This document shows positions 63,851-64,000 of a stretch of 64,000 bases of DNA, piece by piece. The first letter of the stretch is position 1. Each line of letters starts with the position of its first letter. The position numbers and the translations under genes were made by a program. The notes under the pieces are model-generated. The model did no database searches. It was not told where the DNA came from and saw nothing but the letters and a program-made list of their open reading frames with translations. Source of the DNA: Pollutibacter soli (GTDB taxonomy: Bacteria; Bacteroidota; Bacteroidia; Chitinophagales; Chitinophagaceae); contig JARJHS010000009.1 of the NCBI GenBank assembly GCA_029269725.1, positions 184,324-248,323 on the forward strand, in the 5' to 3' direction.

Positions 63851-64000
63851 TGCCGAGTTTGAAATTTAATGTTTTAGTTGTTAGTTGTCAGCCTGCCTGC
63901 CGTCAGCTAAGCCTTACCCAAATTTATTGAGTCATTATTTCATAAACACTTGCTGCATGGGTTAACTGTTGATAACCTTGCCAAACAGTTTTTAATCCTG
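63851..64000. other. Upstream region of permease B6, partial
   Basis: It contains TTAGTTGTTAGTTGTCAG words and a GCCTGCCTGCC stretch (63890-63906) of the G/C-rich hairpin family. It is cut by the window end, so promoter and neighbour are unknown. Confidence 0.45.

Overview
The window looks like chromosomal DNA of a Bacteroidota bacterium, probably of the Chitinophagaceae type. Signs of this are exported proteins with signal peptides ending in AQ or SQ, a TonB-dependent receptor with a carboxypeptidase-regulatory-like N-terminus, lipoproteins with Cys-Lys-Lys or Cys-Asn-Lys after the signal peptide, a PQQ dehydrogenase with a cytochrome c tail, few obvious Shine-Dalgarno sequences, and dispersed short palindromic intergenic repeats. 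The lineage call is inference; no rRNA or marker gene is present.

Layout. Two blocks of large paralogous MacB/FtsX-type ABC transporter permeases lie on the minus strand at the ends of the window. Block A (1-20701) has seven copies, one cut by the window edge, plus a serine hydrolase/D-aminoacylase fusion inserted among them. Block B (48491-63850) has six copies. No ATP-binding subunit, membrane fusion protein or outer membrane channel is encoded anywhere in the 64 kb, so these are orphan permeases that must borrow an ATPase or work in another way. Each complete copy has 781-810 residues, about eight membrane helices, two large and divergent periplasmic domains, and a conserved C-terminal module that is exactly 95 residues in all twelve.

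The middle (21-48 kb) is a mixed accessory/housekeeping segment. It holds an exported protein, a three-copy lipoprotein family (one copy dead), a broken PQQ dehydrogenase, a class C beta-lactamase-type serine hydrolase, a ribosome hibernation factor, and a small membrane-protein operon with a Crp-family regulator. It continues with a TonB-dependent receptor, an MTA/SAH-type nucleosidase, a membrane-anchored patatin-like protein, a Tat-exported sugar isomerase-like protein, a small helical protein, a WG-repeat protein, an S9 peptidase, a degenerate LytM-like protein, a trans-aconitate methyltransferase pseudogene, a Rid-family protein, a PKD lipoprotein and a PsiE-like membrane protein. Three genes here are visibly decayed (22843-23225, 23401-25501, 45399-46067).

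Intergenic DNA is rich in short repeats: AACGTT-type tracts at permease 3' ends, AGACCT/AGGTCT dyads, GGCAGG hairpins, CGCAGATT-type elements, paired inverted elements and a 38-bp perfect palindrome. Two consecutive permease upstream regions are duplicates of each other. No tRNA, rRNA, CRISPR array, transposase or integrase gene was recognised.
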